In this document: piece by piece, positions 27,021-40,566 of the stretch
Layout: the number at the start of each line of letters is the position of its first letter
Numbering within the stretch: position 1 is the stretch's first letter
From: Paragordius varius
Taxonomy: Eukaryota; Nematomorpha
DNA length: 64,000 nt
Reading direction: 5' to 3'
NCBI GenBank assembly: GCA_964247055.1
Contig: OZ176054.1
Coordinates: 682,001 to 746,000, forward strand
The notes under the pieces: model-generated
What the model was told of the DNA's origin: nothing
The model's input: the letters and a program-made list of their open reading frames with translations, nothing else
The model's database searches: none
Translations under genes and position numbers: made by a program

Positions 27021-30000
27021 CTCTGAGAATGTATAAAAAATAATTTTGTTCACCGGTGACCAATATCCGATTTTTAAGACAAAGTTTAACTTGAGTATTG
27101 ATGCGATTTATTGATACGACTAGTTTTATACATTAATTTTTAAAGTATCGTTGTAAAAATCGGATATGAAAGAGTTTGTCAAACTATCTTTATATTTTGA
27201 TGTAGTCTTGCTAAGAGAATATATAAAAAATAATTTTGTTCACCGGTGACCAATATCCGATTTTTAAGGACAAAATTTAATTTGAGTATTGATGCGACTA
27301 GTTTAATACCATAATTTTTAAAGTTAGTTGTAAAAATCGGATATGAAAGAGTTTGTCAAACTATCTCTATATTTTGATGTAGTCTTACTAAGAGAATGTA
27401 TAAAAAATAATTTTGTTCACCGGTGACCAAGATCCGATTTTTAAGGACAAAGTTTAACTTGAGTATTGATGCGACTGGTTTAATACCATAATTTTTAAAG
27501 TATCGTTGTAAAAATCGGATATGAAAGAGTTTGTCAAACTATATCTATATTTTGATGTAGTCTTACTAAGAGAATGTATAAAAAATTATTTTGTTCACCG
27601 GTGACCAATATCCGATTTTTAAGGACAAAGTTTAACTTGAGTATTGATGCGACTTATTGATACGACTAGTTTTATATATTAATTTATAAAGTATCGTTGT
27701 AAAAATCGGATATGAAAGAGTTTGTCAAACTATCTCTATATTTTGATGTAGTCTTGCTAAGAGAATGTATAAAAAATAATTTTGTTCACCGGTGACCAAT
27801 ATCCGATTTTTAAGGACAAAGTTTCACTTGAGTATTGATGCGACTGGTTTAATACCATAATTTTTAATGTATCGTTGAAATCGGATATGAAAGAGTTTGT
27901 CAAACTATCTCTATATTTTGATGTAGTCTTACTAAGAGAATGTATATAAAATAATTTTGTTCACCGGTGACCAATATCCGATTTTTAAGGACAAAGTTTA
28001 ACTTGAGTATTGATGCGACTGGTTTAATACCATAATTTTTAAAGTATCGTTGAAATCGGATATGAAAGAGTTTGTCAAACTATCTCTATATTTTGATGTA
28101 GTCTTACTAAGAGAATGTATAAAAAATAATTTTGTTCACCGGTGACCAATATCCGATTTTTAAGGACAAAGTTTAACTTGAGTATTGATGCGACTGGTTT
28201 AATACCATAATTTTTAAAGTATCGTTGTAAAAATCGGATATGAAAAAGTTTGTAAAACTATCTCTATATTTTGATGTAGTCTTACTAAGAGAATGTATAA
28301 AAAATTATTTTGTTCACCGGTGACCAATATCCGATTTTTAAGGACAAAGTTTAACTTGAGTATTGATGCGACTAGTTTAATACATTATTTTTTAAAGTAT
28401 CGCTGTAAAAATCGGATATGAAAGAGTTTGTCAAACTATCTCTATATTTTGATGTAGTCTTACTAAGAGAATGTATAAAAAATAATTTTGTTCACCGGTG
28501 ACCAATATCCGATTTTTAAGGACAAAGTTTAACTTGAGTATTGATGCGACTGGTTTAATACCATAATTTTTAAGGTATCGTTGTAAAAATCGGATATGAA
28601 AGAGTTTGTCAAACTATCTCTATATTTTGATGTAGTCTTACTAAGAGAATGTATATAAAATAATTTTGTTCACCGGTGACCAATATCCGATTTTTAAGGA
28701 CAAAGTTTAACTTGAGTATTGATGCGACTGGTTTAATACCATAATTTTTAAGGTATCGTTGTAAAAATCGGATATGAAAGAGTTTGTCAAACTATCTCTA
28801 TATTTTGATGTAGTCTTACTAAGAGAATGTATATAAAATAATTTTGTTCACCGGTGACCAATATCCGATTTTTAAGGACAAAGTTTAACTTGAGTATTGA
28901 TGCGACTGGTTTAATACCATAATTTTTAAAGTATCGTTGAAATCGGATATGAAAGAGTTTGTCAAACTATCTCTATATTTTGATGTAGTCTTACTAAGAG
29001 AATGTATAAAAAATAATTTTGTTCACCGGTGACCAATATCCGATTTTTAAGGACAAAGTTTAACTTGAGTATTGATGCGACTGGTTTAATACCATAATTT
29101 TTAAAGTATCGTTGAAATCGGATATGAAAGAGTTTGTCAAACTATCTCTATATTTTGATGTAGTCTTACTAAGAGAATGTATAAAAAATAATTTTGTTCA
29201 CCGGTGACCAATATCCGATTTTTAAGGACAAAGTTTAACTTGAGTATTGATGCGACTGGTTTAATACCATAATTTTTAAAGTATCGTTGTAAAAATCGGA
29301 TATGAAAAAGTTTGTAAAACTATCTCTATATTTTGATGTAGTCTTACTAAGAGAATGTATAAAAAATTATTTTGTTCACCGGTGACCAATATCCGATTTT
29401 TAAGGACAAAGTTTAACTTGAGTATTGATGCGACTAGTTTAATACATTATTTTTTAAAGTATCGCTGTAAAAATCGGATATGAAAGAGTTTGTCAAACTA
29501 TCTCTATATTTTGATGTAGTCTTACTAAGAGAAGGTTTAAAAAATAATTTTGTTCACCGGTGACCAATATCCGATTTTTAAGGACAAAGTTTAACTTGAG
29601 TATTGATGCGACTAGTTTAACACATTAATTTTAAAGTATCGTTGTAAAAATCGGATATGAAAGAGTTTGCCAAACTATCTCTATATTTTGATGTAGTCCT
29701 ACTAAGAGAATGTATAAAAAATAATTTTGTTCACCGGTGACCAATATCCGATATTTAAGGACAAGGTTTAACTTGAGTATTGATGCGATTTATTGATACG
29801 ACTAGTTTTATACATTGATTTTTAAAGTATCGTTGTAAAAATCGGATATGAAAGAGTTAGTCAAAATATCTCTATATTTTGATGTAGTCTTGCTAAGAGA
29901 ATATATAAAAAATAATTTTGTTCACCGGTGACCAATATCCGATTTTTAAGGACAAAGTTTAATTTGAGTATTGATGCGACTAGTTTAATACATTAATTTT

Positions 30001-30235
30001 TAAAGTATCTTTGTAAAAATCGGATATGAAAGAGTTTGTCAAACTATTTCTATATTTTGATGTAGTCTTACTAAGAGAATGTATAAAAAATAATTTTGTT
30101 CACCGGTGACCAATATTCGATTTTTAAGGACAAAGTTTAACTTGAGTATTGATGCGACTAGTTTAACATATTAATTTTTAAAGTATCGTTGTAAAAATCG
30201 GATATGAAAGAGTTTGTCAAACTATCTCTATATTT
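27021..30235 (+). repeat. Large satellite duplication, first copy
   Basis: Matches 31861-35250. The signature CTTACTCTGAGAATG lies at about 27018 and recurs at about 31858; TATATAAAATAAT at 28831 matches 33671 (offset 4840); the rare GAGAAGGTTTAAAAAA at about 29529 matches about 34544 (offset 5015). The change of offset by 175 equals one extra short monomer in the second copy. The part from about 27.83 to 28.5 kb does not match as well. The first copy ends where GAAGTAGTC replaces GATGTAGTC. Confidence 0.85.
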
Positions 30236-31860
30236 TGAAGTAGTCTTGCTAAGAGAATATATAATAAATAATTTTGTTCACCGGTGACCAATATCCGATT
30301 TTTAAGGACAAAGTTTAACTTGAGTATTGATGCGACTAGTTTTATACATTAATTTTTAAAGTATCGTTGTAAAAATCGGATATGAAAGAGTTTTTCAAAC
30401 TATCTCTATATTTCGATGTAGTCTTTCTAAGAGAATGTATAAAAAATAATTTTGTTCACCGGTGACCAATATCCGATTTTTAAGGACAAAGTTTAACTTG
30501 AGTATTGATGCGACTGGTTTAATACCATAATTTTTAAAGTATCGTTGTAAAAATCGGATATGAAAGAGTTTGTCAAACTATCTCTATATTTTGATGTAGT
30601 CTTACTAAGAGAATGTATAAAAAATAATTTTGTTCACCGGTGACCAATATCCGATTTTTAAGGACAAAGTTTAACTTGAGTATTGATGCGACTAGTTTAA
30701 TACATTAATTTTTAAAGTATCTTTGTAAAAATCGGATATGAAAGAGTTTGTCAAACTATTTCTATATTTTGATGTAGTCTTGCTAAGAGAATATATAAAA
30801 AATAATTTTGTTCACCGGTGACCAATATCCGATTTTTAAGGACAAAGTTTAATTTGAGTATTGATGCGACTAGTTTAATACATTAATTTTTAAAGTATCT
30901 TTGTAAAAATCGGATATGAAAGAGTTTGTCAAACTATTTCTATATTTTGATGTAGTCTTGCTAAGAGAATATATAAAAAATAATTTTGTTCACCGGTGAC
31001 CAATATCCGATTTTTAAGGACAAAGTTTAATTTGAGTATTGATGCGACTAGTTTAATACATTAATTTTTAAAGTATCTTTGTAAAAATCGGATATGAAAG
31101 AGTTTGTCAAACTATCTCTATATTTTGAAGTAGTCTTGCTAAGAGAATATATAATAAATAATTTTGTTCACCGGTGACCAATATCCGATTTTTAAGGACA
31201 AAGTTTAACTTGAGTATTGATGCGACTAGTTTTATACATTAATTTTTAAAGTATCGTTGTAAAAATCGGATATGAAAGAGTTTGTCAAACTATCTCTATA
31301 TTTCGATGTAGTCTTTCTAAGAGAATGTATAAAAAATAATTTTGTTCACCGGTGACCAATATCCGATTTTTAAGGACAAAGTTTAACTTGAGTATTGATG
31401 CGACTGGTTTAATACCATAATTTTTAAAGTATCGTTGTAAAAATCGGATATGAAAGAGTTTGTCAAACTATCTCTATATTTTCATGTAGTCTTACTAAGA
31501 GAATGTATAAAAAATTATTTTGTTCACCGGTGACCAAAATCCGATTTTTAAGGACAAAGTTTAACTTGAGTATTGATGCGACTTATTGATACGACTAGTT
31601 TTATACATTAATTTTTAAAGTATCGTTGTAAAAATCGGATATGAAAGAGTTTGTCAAACTATCTCTATATTTTGATGTAGTCTTGCTAAGAGAATATATA
31701 AAAAATAATTTTGTTCACCGGTGACTAATATCTGATTTTTAAGGACAAAGTTTAATTTGAGTATTGATGCGACTAGTTTAATACATTAATTTTTAAAGTA
31801 TCGTTGAAATCGGATATGAAAGAGTTTGTCAAACTATCTCTATATTTTGATGTAGTCTTA
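30236..31860 (+). repeat. Satellite between the two large duplicated blocks
   Basis: Monomers with AAAGTATCTTTGTAAAAATC, TATTTCTATATT, TTTTGAAGTAGTC and TATATAATAAAT alternate; these variants also occur from 35.3 to 35.8 kb. No gene is visible. Confidence 0.85.
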
Positions 31861-34800
31861 CTCTGAGAATGTAAAAAAAATAATTTTGTTCACCGGTGAC
31901 CAATATCCGATTTTTAAGACAAAGTTTAACTTGAGTATTGATGCGATTTATTGATACGACTAGTTTTATACATTAATTTTTAAAGTATCGTTGTAAAAAT
32001 CGGATATGAAAGAGTTTGTCAAACTATCTTTATATTTTGATGTAGTCTTGCTAAGAGAATATATAAAAAATAATTTTGTTCACCGGTGACCAATATCCGA
32101 TTTTTAAGGACAAAATTTAATTTGAGTATTGATGCGACTAGTTTAATACCATAATTTTTAAAGTTAGTTGTAAAAATCGGATATGAAAGAGTTTGTCAAA
32201 CTATCTCTATATTTTGATGTAGTCTTACTAAGAGAATGTATAAAAAATAATTTTGTTCACCGGTGACCAAGATCCGATTTTTAAGGACAAAGTTTAACTT
32301 GAGTATTGATGCGACTGGTTTAATACCATAATTTTTAAAGTATCGTTGTAAAAATCGGATATGAAAGAGTTTGTCAAACTATATCTATATTTTGATGTAG
32401 TCTTACTAAGAGAATGTATAAAAAATTATTTTGTTCACCGGTGACCAATATCCGATTTTTAAGGACAAAGTTTAACTTGAGTATTGATGCGACTTATTGA
32501 TACGACTAGTTTTATATATTAATTTATAAAGTATCGTTGTAAAAATCGGATATGAAAGAGTTTGTCAAACTATCTCTATATTTTGATGTAGTCTTGCTAA
32601 GAGAATGTATAAAAAATAATTTTGTTCACCGGTGACCAATATCCGATTTTTAAGGACAAAGTTTAACTTGAGTATTGATGCGACTAGTTTAATACCATAA
32701 TTTTTAAGGTATCGTTGTAAAAATCGGATATGAAAGAGTTTGTCAAACTATCTCTATATTTTGATGTAGTCTTACTAAGAGAATGTATATAAAATAATTT
32801 TGTTCACCGGTGACCAATATCCGATTTTTAAGGACAAAGTTTAACTTGAGTATTGATGCGACTGGTTTAATACCATAATTTTTAAAGTATCGTTGAAATC
32901 GGATATGAAAGAGTTTGTCAAACTATCTCTATATTTTGATGTAGTCTTACTAAGAGAATGTACAAAAAATAATTTTGTTCACCGGTGACCAATATCCGAT
33001 TTTTAAGGACAAAGTTTAACTTGAGTATTGATGCGACTAGTTTAAGACATTAATTTTTAAAGTATCGTTGTAAAAATCGGATATGAAAGAGTTTGTCAAA
33101 CTATCTCTATATTTTGTTGTAGTCTTACTAAGAGAATGTATAAAAAATAGTTTTGTTCACCTGTGACCAATATCCGATTTTTAAGGACAAAGTTTAACTT
33201 GAGTATTGATGCGACTGGTTTAATACCATAATTTTTAAAGTATCGTTGAAATCGGATATGAAAGAGTTTGTCAAACTATCTCTATATTTTGATGTAGTCT
33301 TACTAAGAGAATGTATAAAAAATAATTTTGTTCACCGGTGACCAATATCCGATTTTTAAGGACAAAGTTTAACTTGAGTATTGATGCGACTGGTTTAATA
33401 CCATAATTTTTAAGGTATCGTTGTAAAAATCGGATATGAAAGAGTTTGTCAAACTATCTCTATATTTTGATGTAGTCTTACTAAGAGAATGTATATAAAA
33501 TAATTTTGTTCACCGGTGACCAATATCCGATTTTTAAGGACAAAGTTTAACTTGAGTATTGATGCGACTGGTTTAATACCATAATTTTTAAGGTATCGTT
33601 GTAAAAATCGGATATGAAAGAGTTTGTCAAACTATCTCTATATTTTGATGTAGTCTTACTAAGAGAATGTATATAAAATAATTTTGTTCACCGGTGACCA
33701 ATATCCGATTTTTAAGGACAAAGTTTAACTTGAGTATTGATGCGACTGGTTTAATACCATAATTTTTAAAGTATCGTTGAAATCGGATATGAAAGAGTTT
33801 GTCAAACTATCTCTATATTTTGATGTAGTCTTACTAAGAGAATGTATAAAAAATAATTTTGTTCACCGGTGACCAATATCCGATTTTTAAGGACAAAGTT
33901 TAACTTGAGTATTGATGCGACTGGTTTAATACCATAATTTTTAATGTATCGTTGAAATCGGATATGAAAGAGTTTGTCAAACTATCTCTATATTTTGATG
34001 TAGTCTTACTAAGAGAATGTATATAAAATAATTTTGTTCACCGGTGACCAATATCCGATTTTTAAGGACAAAGTTTAACTTGAGTATTGATGCGACTGGT
34101 TTAATACCATAATTTTTAAAGTATCGTTGAAATCGGATATGAAAGAGTTTGTCAAACTATCTCTATATTTTGATGTAGTCTTACTAAGAGAATGTATAAA
34201 AAATAATTTTGTTCACCGGTGACCAATATCCGATTTTTAAGGACAAAGTTTAACTTGAGTATTGATGCGACTGGTTTAATACCATAATTTTTCAAGTATC
34301 GTTGTAAAAATCGGATATGAAAAAGTTTGTAAAACTATCTCTATATTTTGATGTAGTCTTACTAAGAGAATGTATAAAAAATTATTTTGTTCACCGGTGA
34401 CCAATATCCGATTTTTAAGGACAAAGTTTAACTTGAGTATTGATGCGACTAGTTTAATACATTATTTTTTAAAGTATCGCTGTAAAAATCGGATATGAAA
34501 GAGTTTGTCAAACTATCTCTATATTTTGATGTAGTCTTACTAAGAGAAGGTTTAAAAAATAATTTTGTTCACCGGTGACCAATATCCGATTTTTAAGGAC
34601 AAAGTTTAACTTGAGTATTGATGCGACTAGTTTAACACATTAATTTTAAAGTATCGTTGTAAAAATCGGATATGAAAGAGTTTGCCAAACTATCTCTATA
34701 TTTTGATGTAGTCCTACTAAGAGAATGTATAAAAAATAATTTTGTTCACCGGTGACCAATATCCGATATTTAAGGACAAGGTTTAACTTGAGTATTGATG

Positions 34801-35250
34801 CGATTTATTGATACGACTAGTTTTATACATTGATTTTTAAAGTATCGTTGTAAAAATCGGATATGAAAGAGTTAGTCAAAATATCTCTATATTTTGATGT
34901 AGTCTTGCTAAGAGAATATATAAAAAATAATTTTGTTCACCGGTGACCAATATCCGATTTTTAAGGACAAAGTTTAATTTGAGTATTAATGCGACTAGTT
35001 TAATACATTAATTTTTAAAGTATCTTTGTAAAAATCGGATATGAAAGAGTTTGTCAAACTATTTCTATATTTTGATGTAGTCTTACTAAGAGAATGTATA
35101 AAAAATAATTTTGTTCACCGGTGACCAATATTCGATTTTTAAGGACAAAGTTTAACTTGAGTATTGATGCGACTAGTTTAACATATTAATTTTTAAAGTA
35201 TCGTTGTAAAAATCGGATATGAAAGAGTTTGTCAAACTATCTCTATATTT
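31861..35250 (+). repeat. Large satellite duplication, second copy
   Basis: Second copy of 27021-30235, see that entry. It carries one extra ACTGG-type 175-bp monomer near 33.9 kb, and ends at about 35250 where the variant pattern changes. Confidence 0.85.
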
Positions 35251-36960
35251 TGATGTAGTCTTACTAAGAGAATGTATAAAAAATAATTTTGTTCACCGGT
35301 GACCAATATCCGATTTTTAAGGACAAAGTTTAACTTGAGTATTGATGCGACTAGTTTAATACATTAATTTTTAAAGTATCTTTGTAAAAATCGGATATGA
35401 AAGAGTTTGTCAAACTATTTCTATATTTTGATGTAGTCTTGCTAAGAGAATATATAAAAAATAATTTTGTTCACCGGTGACCAATATCCGATTTTTAAGG
35501 ACAAAGTTTAATTTGAGTATTGATGCGACTAGTTTAATACATTAATTTTTAAAGTATCTTTGTAAAAATCGGATATGAAAGAGTTTGTCAAACTATCTCT
35601 ATATTTTGAAGTAGTCTTGCTAAGAGAATATATAATAAATAATTTTGTTCACCGGTGACCAATATCCGATTTTTAAGGACAAAGTTTAACTTGAGTATTG
35701 ATGCGACTAGTTTTATACATTAATTTTTAAAGTATCGTTGTAAAAATCGGATATGAAAGAGTTTGTCAAACTATCTCTATATTTCGATGTAGTCTTTCTA
35801 AGAGAATGTATAAAAAATAATTTTGTTCACCGGTGACCAATATCCGATTTTTAAGGACAAAGTTTAACTTGAGTATTGATGCGATTATTGATACGACTAG
35901 TTTTATACATTAATTTTTAAAGTATCGTTGTTAAAATCGGATATGAAAGAGTTTGTCAAACTATCTCTATATTTTGATGTAGTACTAAGAGAATGTATAA
36001 AAAATTGTTTTGTTCACCGGTGACCAATATCCAATTTTTAAGGATAAAGTTTAACTTGAGTATTGATGCGACTGGTTTAATACCATAATTTTTAAAGTAT
36101 CGTTGTAAAAATCGGATATGAAAGAGTTTGTCAAACTATCTCTATATTTTGATGTAGTCTTACTAAGAGAATGTATAAAAAATTATTTTGTTCACCGGTT
36201 ACCAATATCCGATTTTTAAGGACAAAGTTTAACTTGAGTATTGATAAGACTAGTTTAATACATTAATTTTTAAAGTATCGCTGTAAAAATCGGATATGAA
36301 AGAGTTTGTCAAACTATCTCTATATTTTGATGTAGTACTAAGAGAATGTATAAAAAATTGTTTTGTTCACCGGTGACCAATATCCAATTTTTAAGGATAA
36401 AGTTTAACTTGAGTATTGATGCGACTGGTTTAATACCATAATTTTTAAAGTATCGTTGTAAAAATCGGATATGAAAGAGTTTGTCAAACTATCTCTATAT
36501 TTTGATGTAGTCTTACTAAGAGAATGTATAAAAAATTATTTTGTTCACCGGTTACCAATATCCGATTTTTAAGGACAAAGTTTAACTTGAGTATTGATAA
36601 GACTAGTTTAATACATTAATTTTTAAAGTATCGCTGTAAAAATCGGATATGAAAGAGTTTGTCAAACTATCTCTATATTTTGATGTAGTCTTACTAAGAG
36701 AATGTATAAAAAATTATTTTGTTCACCGGTGACCAATATCCGATTTATAAGGACAAAGTTTAACTTGAGTATTGATGCGACTAGTTTAATACATTATTTT
36801 TTAAAGTATCGCTGTAAAAATCGGATATGAAAGAGTTTGTCAAACTATCTCTATATTTTGATGTAGTCTTACTAAGAGAATGTATAAAAAATAATTTTGT
36901 TCACCGGTGACCAATATCCGATTTTTAAGGACAAAGTTTAACTTGAGTATTGATGCGACT
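35251..36960 (+). repeat. Satellite with GATGTAGTACTAAG deletion monomers
   Basis: Includes a shortened form in which GATGTAGTCTTACTAAG reads GATGTAGTACTAAG (near 35980 and 36330), TTGATAAGACTAG hotspot variants and CACCGGTTACC. A two-monomer block is repeated at about 35.97-36.3 and 36.33-36.66 kb. No gene is visible. Confidence 0.85.
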
Positions 36961-39900
36961 GGTTTAATACCATAATTTTTAAAGTATCGTTGTAAAAATC
37001 GGATATGAAAGAGTTTGTCAAACTATCTCTATATTTTGATGTAGTCTTACTAAGAGAATGTATAAAAAATTATTTTGTTCACCGGTGACCAATATCCGAT
37101 TTTTAAGGACAAAGTTTAACTTGAGTATTGATGCGACTTATTGATACGACTAGTTTTATACATTAATTTTTAAAGTATCGTTGTAAAAATCGGATATGAA
37201 AGAGTTTGTCAAACTATCTCTATATTTTGATGTAGTCTTGCTAAGAGAATATATAAAAAATAATTTTGTTCACCGGTGACTAATATCTGATTTTTAAGGA
37301 CAAAGTTTAACTTGAGTATTGATAAGACTAGTTTAATACATTAATTTTTAAAGTATCGCTGTAAAAATCGGATATGAAAGAGTTTGTCAAACTATCTCTA
37401 TATTTTGATGTAGTCTTACTAAGAGAATGTATAAAAAATTATTTTGTTCACCGGTGACCAATATCCGATTATTAAGGACAAAGTTTAACTTGAGTATTGA
37501 TGCGACTAGTTTAATACATTATTTTTTAAAGTATCGCTGTAAAAATCGGATATGAAAGAGTTTGTCAAACTATCTCTATATTTTGATGTAGTCTTACTAA
37601 GAGAATGTATAAAAAATAATTTTGTTCACCGGTGACCAATATCCGATTTTTAAGGACAAAGTTTAACTTGAGTATTGATGCGACTAGTTTAACACATTAA
37701 TTTTTAAAGTATCGTTGTAAAAATCGGATATGAAAGAGTTTGCCAAACTATCTCTATATTTTGATGTAGTCCTACTAAGAGAATGTATAAAAAATAATTT
37801 TGTTCACCGGTGACCAATATCCGATTTTTAAGGACAAAGTTTAACTTGAGTATTGATGCGATTTATTGATACGACTAGTTTTATACATTGATTTTTAAAG
37901 TATCGTTGTAAAAATCGGATATGAAAGAGTTTGTCAAAATATCTCTATATTTTGATGTAGTCTTGCTAAGAGAATATATAAAAAATAATTTTGTTCACCG
38001 GTGACCAATATCCGATTTTTTAGGACAAAGTTTAATTTGAGTATTGATGCGACTAGTTTAACATATTAATTTTTAAAGTATCGTTGTAAAAATCGGATAT
38101 GAAAGAGTTTGTCAAACTATTTCTATATTTTGATGTAGTCTTACTAAGAGAATGTATAAAAAATAATTTTGTTCACCGGTGACCAATATTCGATTTTTAA
38201 GGACAAAGTTTAACTTGAGTATTGATGCGACTAGTTTAACATATTAATTTTTAAAGTATCGTTGTAAAAATCGGATATGAAAGAGTTTGTCAAACTATCT
38301 CTATATTTTGAAGTAGTCTTGCTAAGAGAATATATAATAAATAATTTTGTTCACCGGTGACCAATATCCGATTTTTAAGTACAAAGTTTAACTTGAGTAT
38401 TGATGCGACTAGTTTAATACATTATTTTTTAAAGTATCATTGTGAAAATCGGATATGAAAGAGTTTGTCAAACTATCTCTATATTTTGATGTAGTACTAA
38501 GAGAATGTATAAAAAATTGTTTTGTTTACCCGTGACCAATATCCAATTTTTAAGGATATAGTTTAACTTGAGTATTGATGCGACTAGTTTTATACATTAA
38601 TTTTTAAAATATCGTTGTAAAAATCGGATATGAAACAGTTTGTCAAACTATCTCTATATTTTGATGTAGTCTTACTAAGAGAATGTATAAAAAATAATTT
38701 TGTTCACCGGTGACCAATATCCGATTTTTAAGGACAAAGTTTAACTTGAGTATTGATGCGACTGGTTTAATACCATAATTTTTAAAGTATCGTTGTAAAA
38801 ATCGGATATGAAAGAGTTTGTCAAACTATCTCTATATTTTGATGTAGTCTTACTAAGAGAATGTATAAAAAATTATTTTGTTCACCGGTGACCAATATCC
38901 GATTTTTAAGGACAAAGTTTAACTTGAGTATTGATGCGACTTATTGATACGACTAGTTTTATACATTAATTTTTAAAGTATCGTTGTAAAAATCGGATAT
39001 GAAAGAGTTTGTCAAACTATCTCTATATTTTGATGTAGTCTTGCTAAGAGAATATATAAAAAATAATTTTGTTCACCGGTGACTAATATCTGATTTTTAA
39101 GGACAAAGTTTAACTTGAGTATTGATAAGACTAGTTTAATACATTAATTTTTAAAGTATCGCTGTAAAAATCGGATATGAAAGAGTTTGTCAAACTATCT
39201 CTATATTTTGATGTAGTCTTACTAAGAGAATGTATAAAAAATTATTTTGTTCACCGGTGACCAATATCCGATTATTAAGGACAAAGTTTAACTTGAGTAT
39301 TGATGCGACTAGTTTAATACATTATTTTTTAAAGTATCGCTGTAAAAATCGGATATGAAAGAGTTTGTCAAACTATCTCTATATTTTGATGTAGTCTTAC
39401 TAAGAGAATGTATAAAAAATAATTTTGTTCACCGGTGACCAATATCCGATTTTTAAGGACAAAGTTTAACTTGAGTATTGATGCGACTAGTTTAACACAT
39501 TAATTTTTAAAGTATCGTTGTAAAAATCGGATATGAAAGAGTTTGCCAAACTATCTCTATATTTTGATGTAGTCCTACTAAGAGAATGTATAAAAAATAA
39601 TTTTGTTCACCGGTGACCAATATCCGATTTTTAAGGACAAAGTTTAACTTGAGTATTGATGCGATTTATTGATACGACTAGTTTTATACATTGATTTTTA
39701 AAGTATCGTTGTAAAAATCGGATATGAAAGAGTTTGTCAAAATATCTCTATATTTTGATGTAGTCTTGCTAAGAGAATATATAAAAAATAATTTTGTTCA
39801 CCGGTGACCAATATCCGATTTTTTAGGACAAAGTTTAATTTGAGTATTGATGCGACTAGTTTAACATATTAATTTTTAAAGTATCGTTGTAAAAATCGGA

Positions 39901-40566
39901 TATGAAAGAGTTTGTCAAACTATTTCTATATTTTGATGTAGTCTTACTAAGAGAATGTATAAAAAATAATTTTGTTCACCGGTGACCAATATTCGATTTT
40001 TAAGGACAAAGTTTAACTTGAGTATTGATGCGACTAGTTTAACATATTAATTTTTAAAGTATCGTTGTAAAAATCGGATATGAAAGAGTTTGTCAAACTA
40101 TCTCTATATTTTGAAGTAGTCTTGCTAAGAGAATATATAATAAATAATTTTGTTCACCGGTGACCAATATCCGATTTTTAAGTACAAAGTTTAACTTGAG
40201 TATTGATGCGACTAGTTTAATACATTATTTTTTAAAGTATCATTGTGAAAATCGGATATGAAAGAGTTTGTCAAACTATCTCTATATTTTGATGTAGTAC
40301 TAAGAGAATGTATAAAAAATTGTTTTGTTTACCCGTGACCAATATCCAATTTTTAAGGATATAGTTTAACTTGAGTATTGATGCGACTAGTTTTATACAT
40401 TAATTTTTAAAATATCGTTGTAAAAATCGGATATGAAACAGTTTGTCAAACTATCTCTATATTTTGATGTAGTCTTACTAAGAGAATGTATAAAAAATAA
40501 TTTTGTTCACCGGTGACCAATATCCGATTTTTAAGGACAAAGTTTAACTTGAGTATTGATGCGACT
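36961..40566 (+). repeat. 1803-bp ten-monomer higher-order repeat (two copies)
   Basis: Copies at 36961-38763 and 38764-40566, with the match running on to about 40740. Both carry, in order, GTGACTAATATCTG, TTGATAAGACTAG, CGATTATTAAGG, CGATTTTTTAGGAC, TATATAATAAAT, GTGAAAATCGG and TTTACCCGTGACC (38525 and 40328, offset 1803). They are almost identical by eye, so the duplication is recent or kept alike by gene conversion. Confidence 0.93.
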
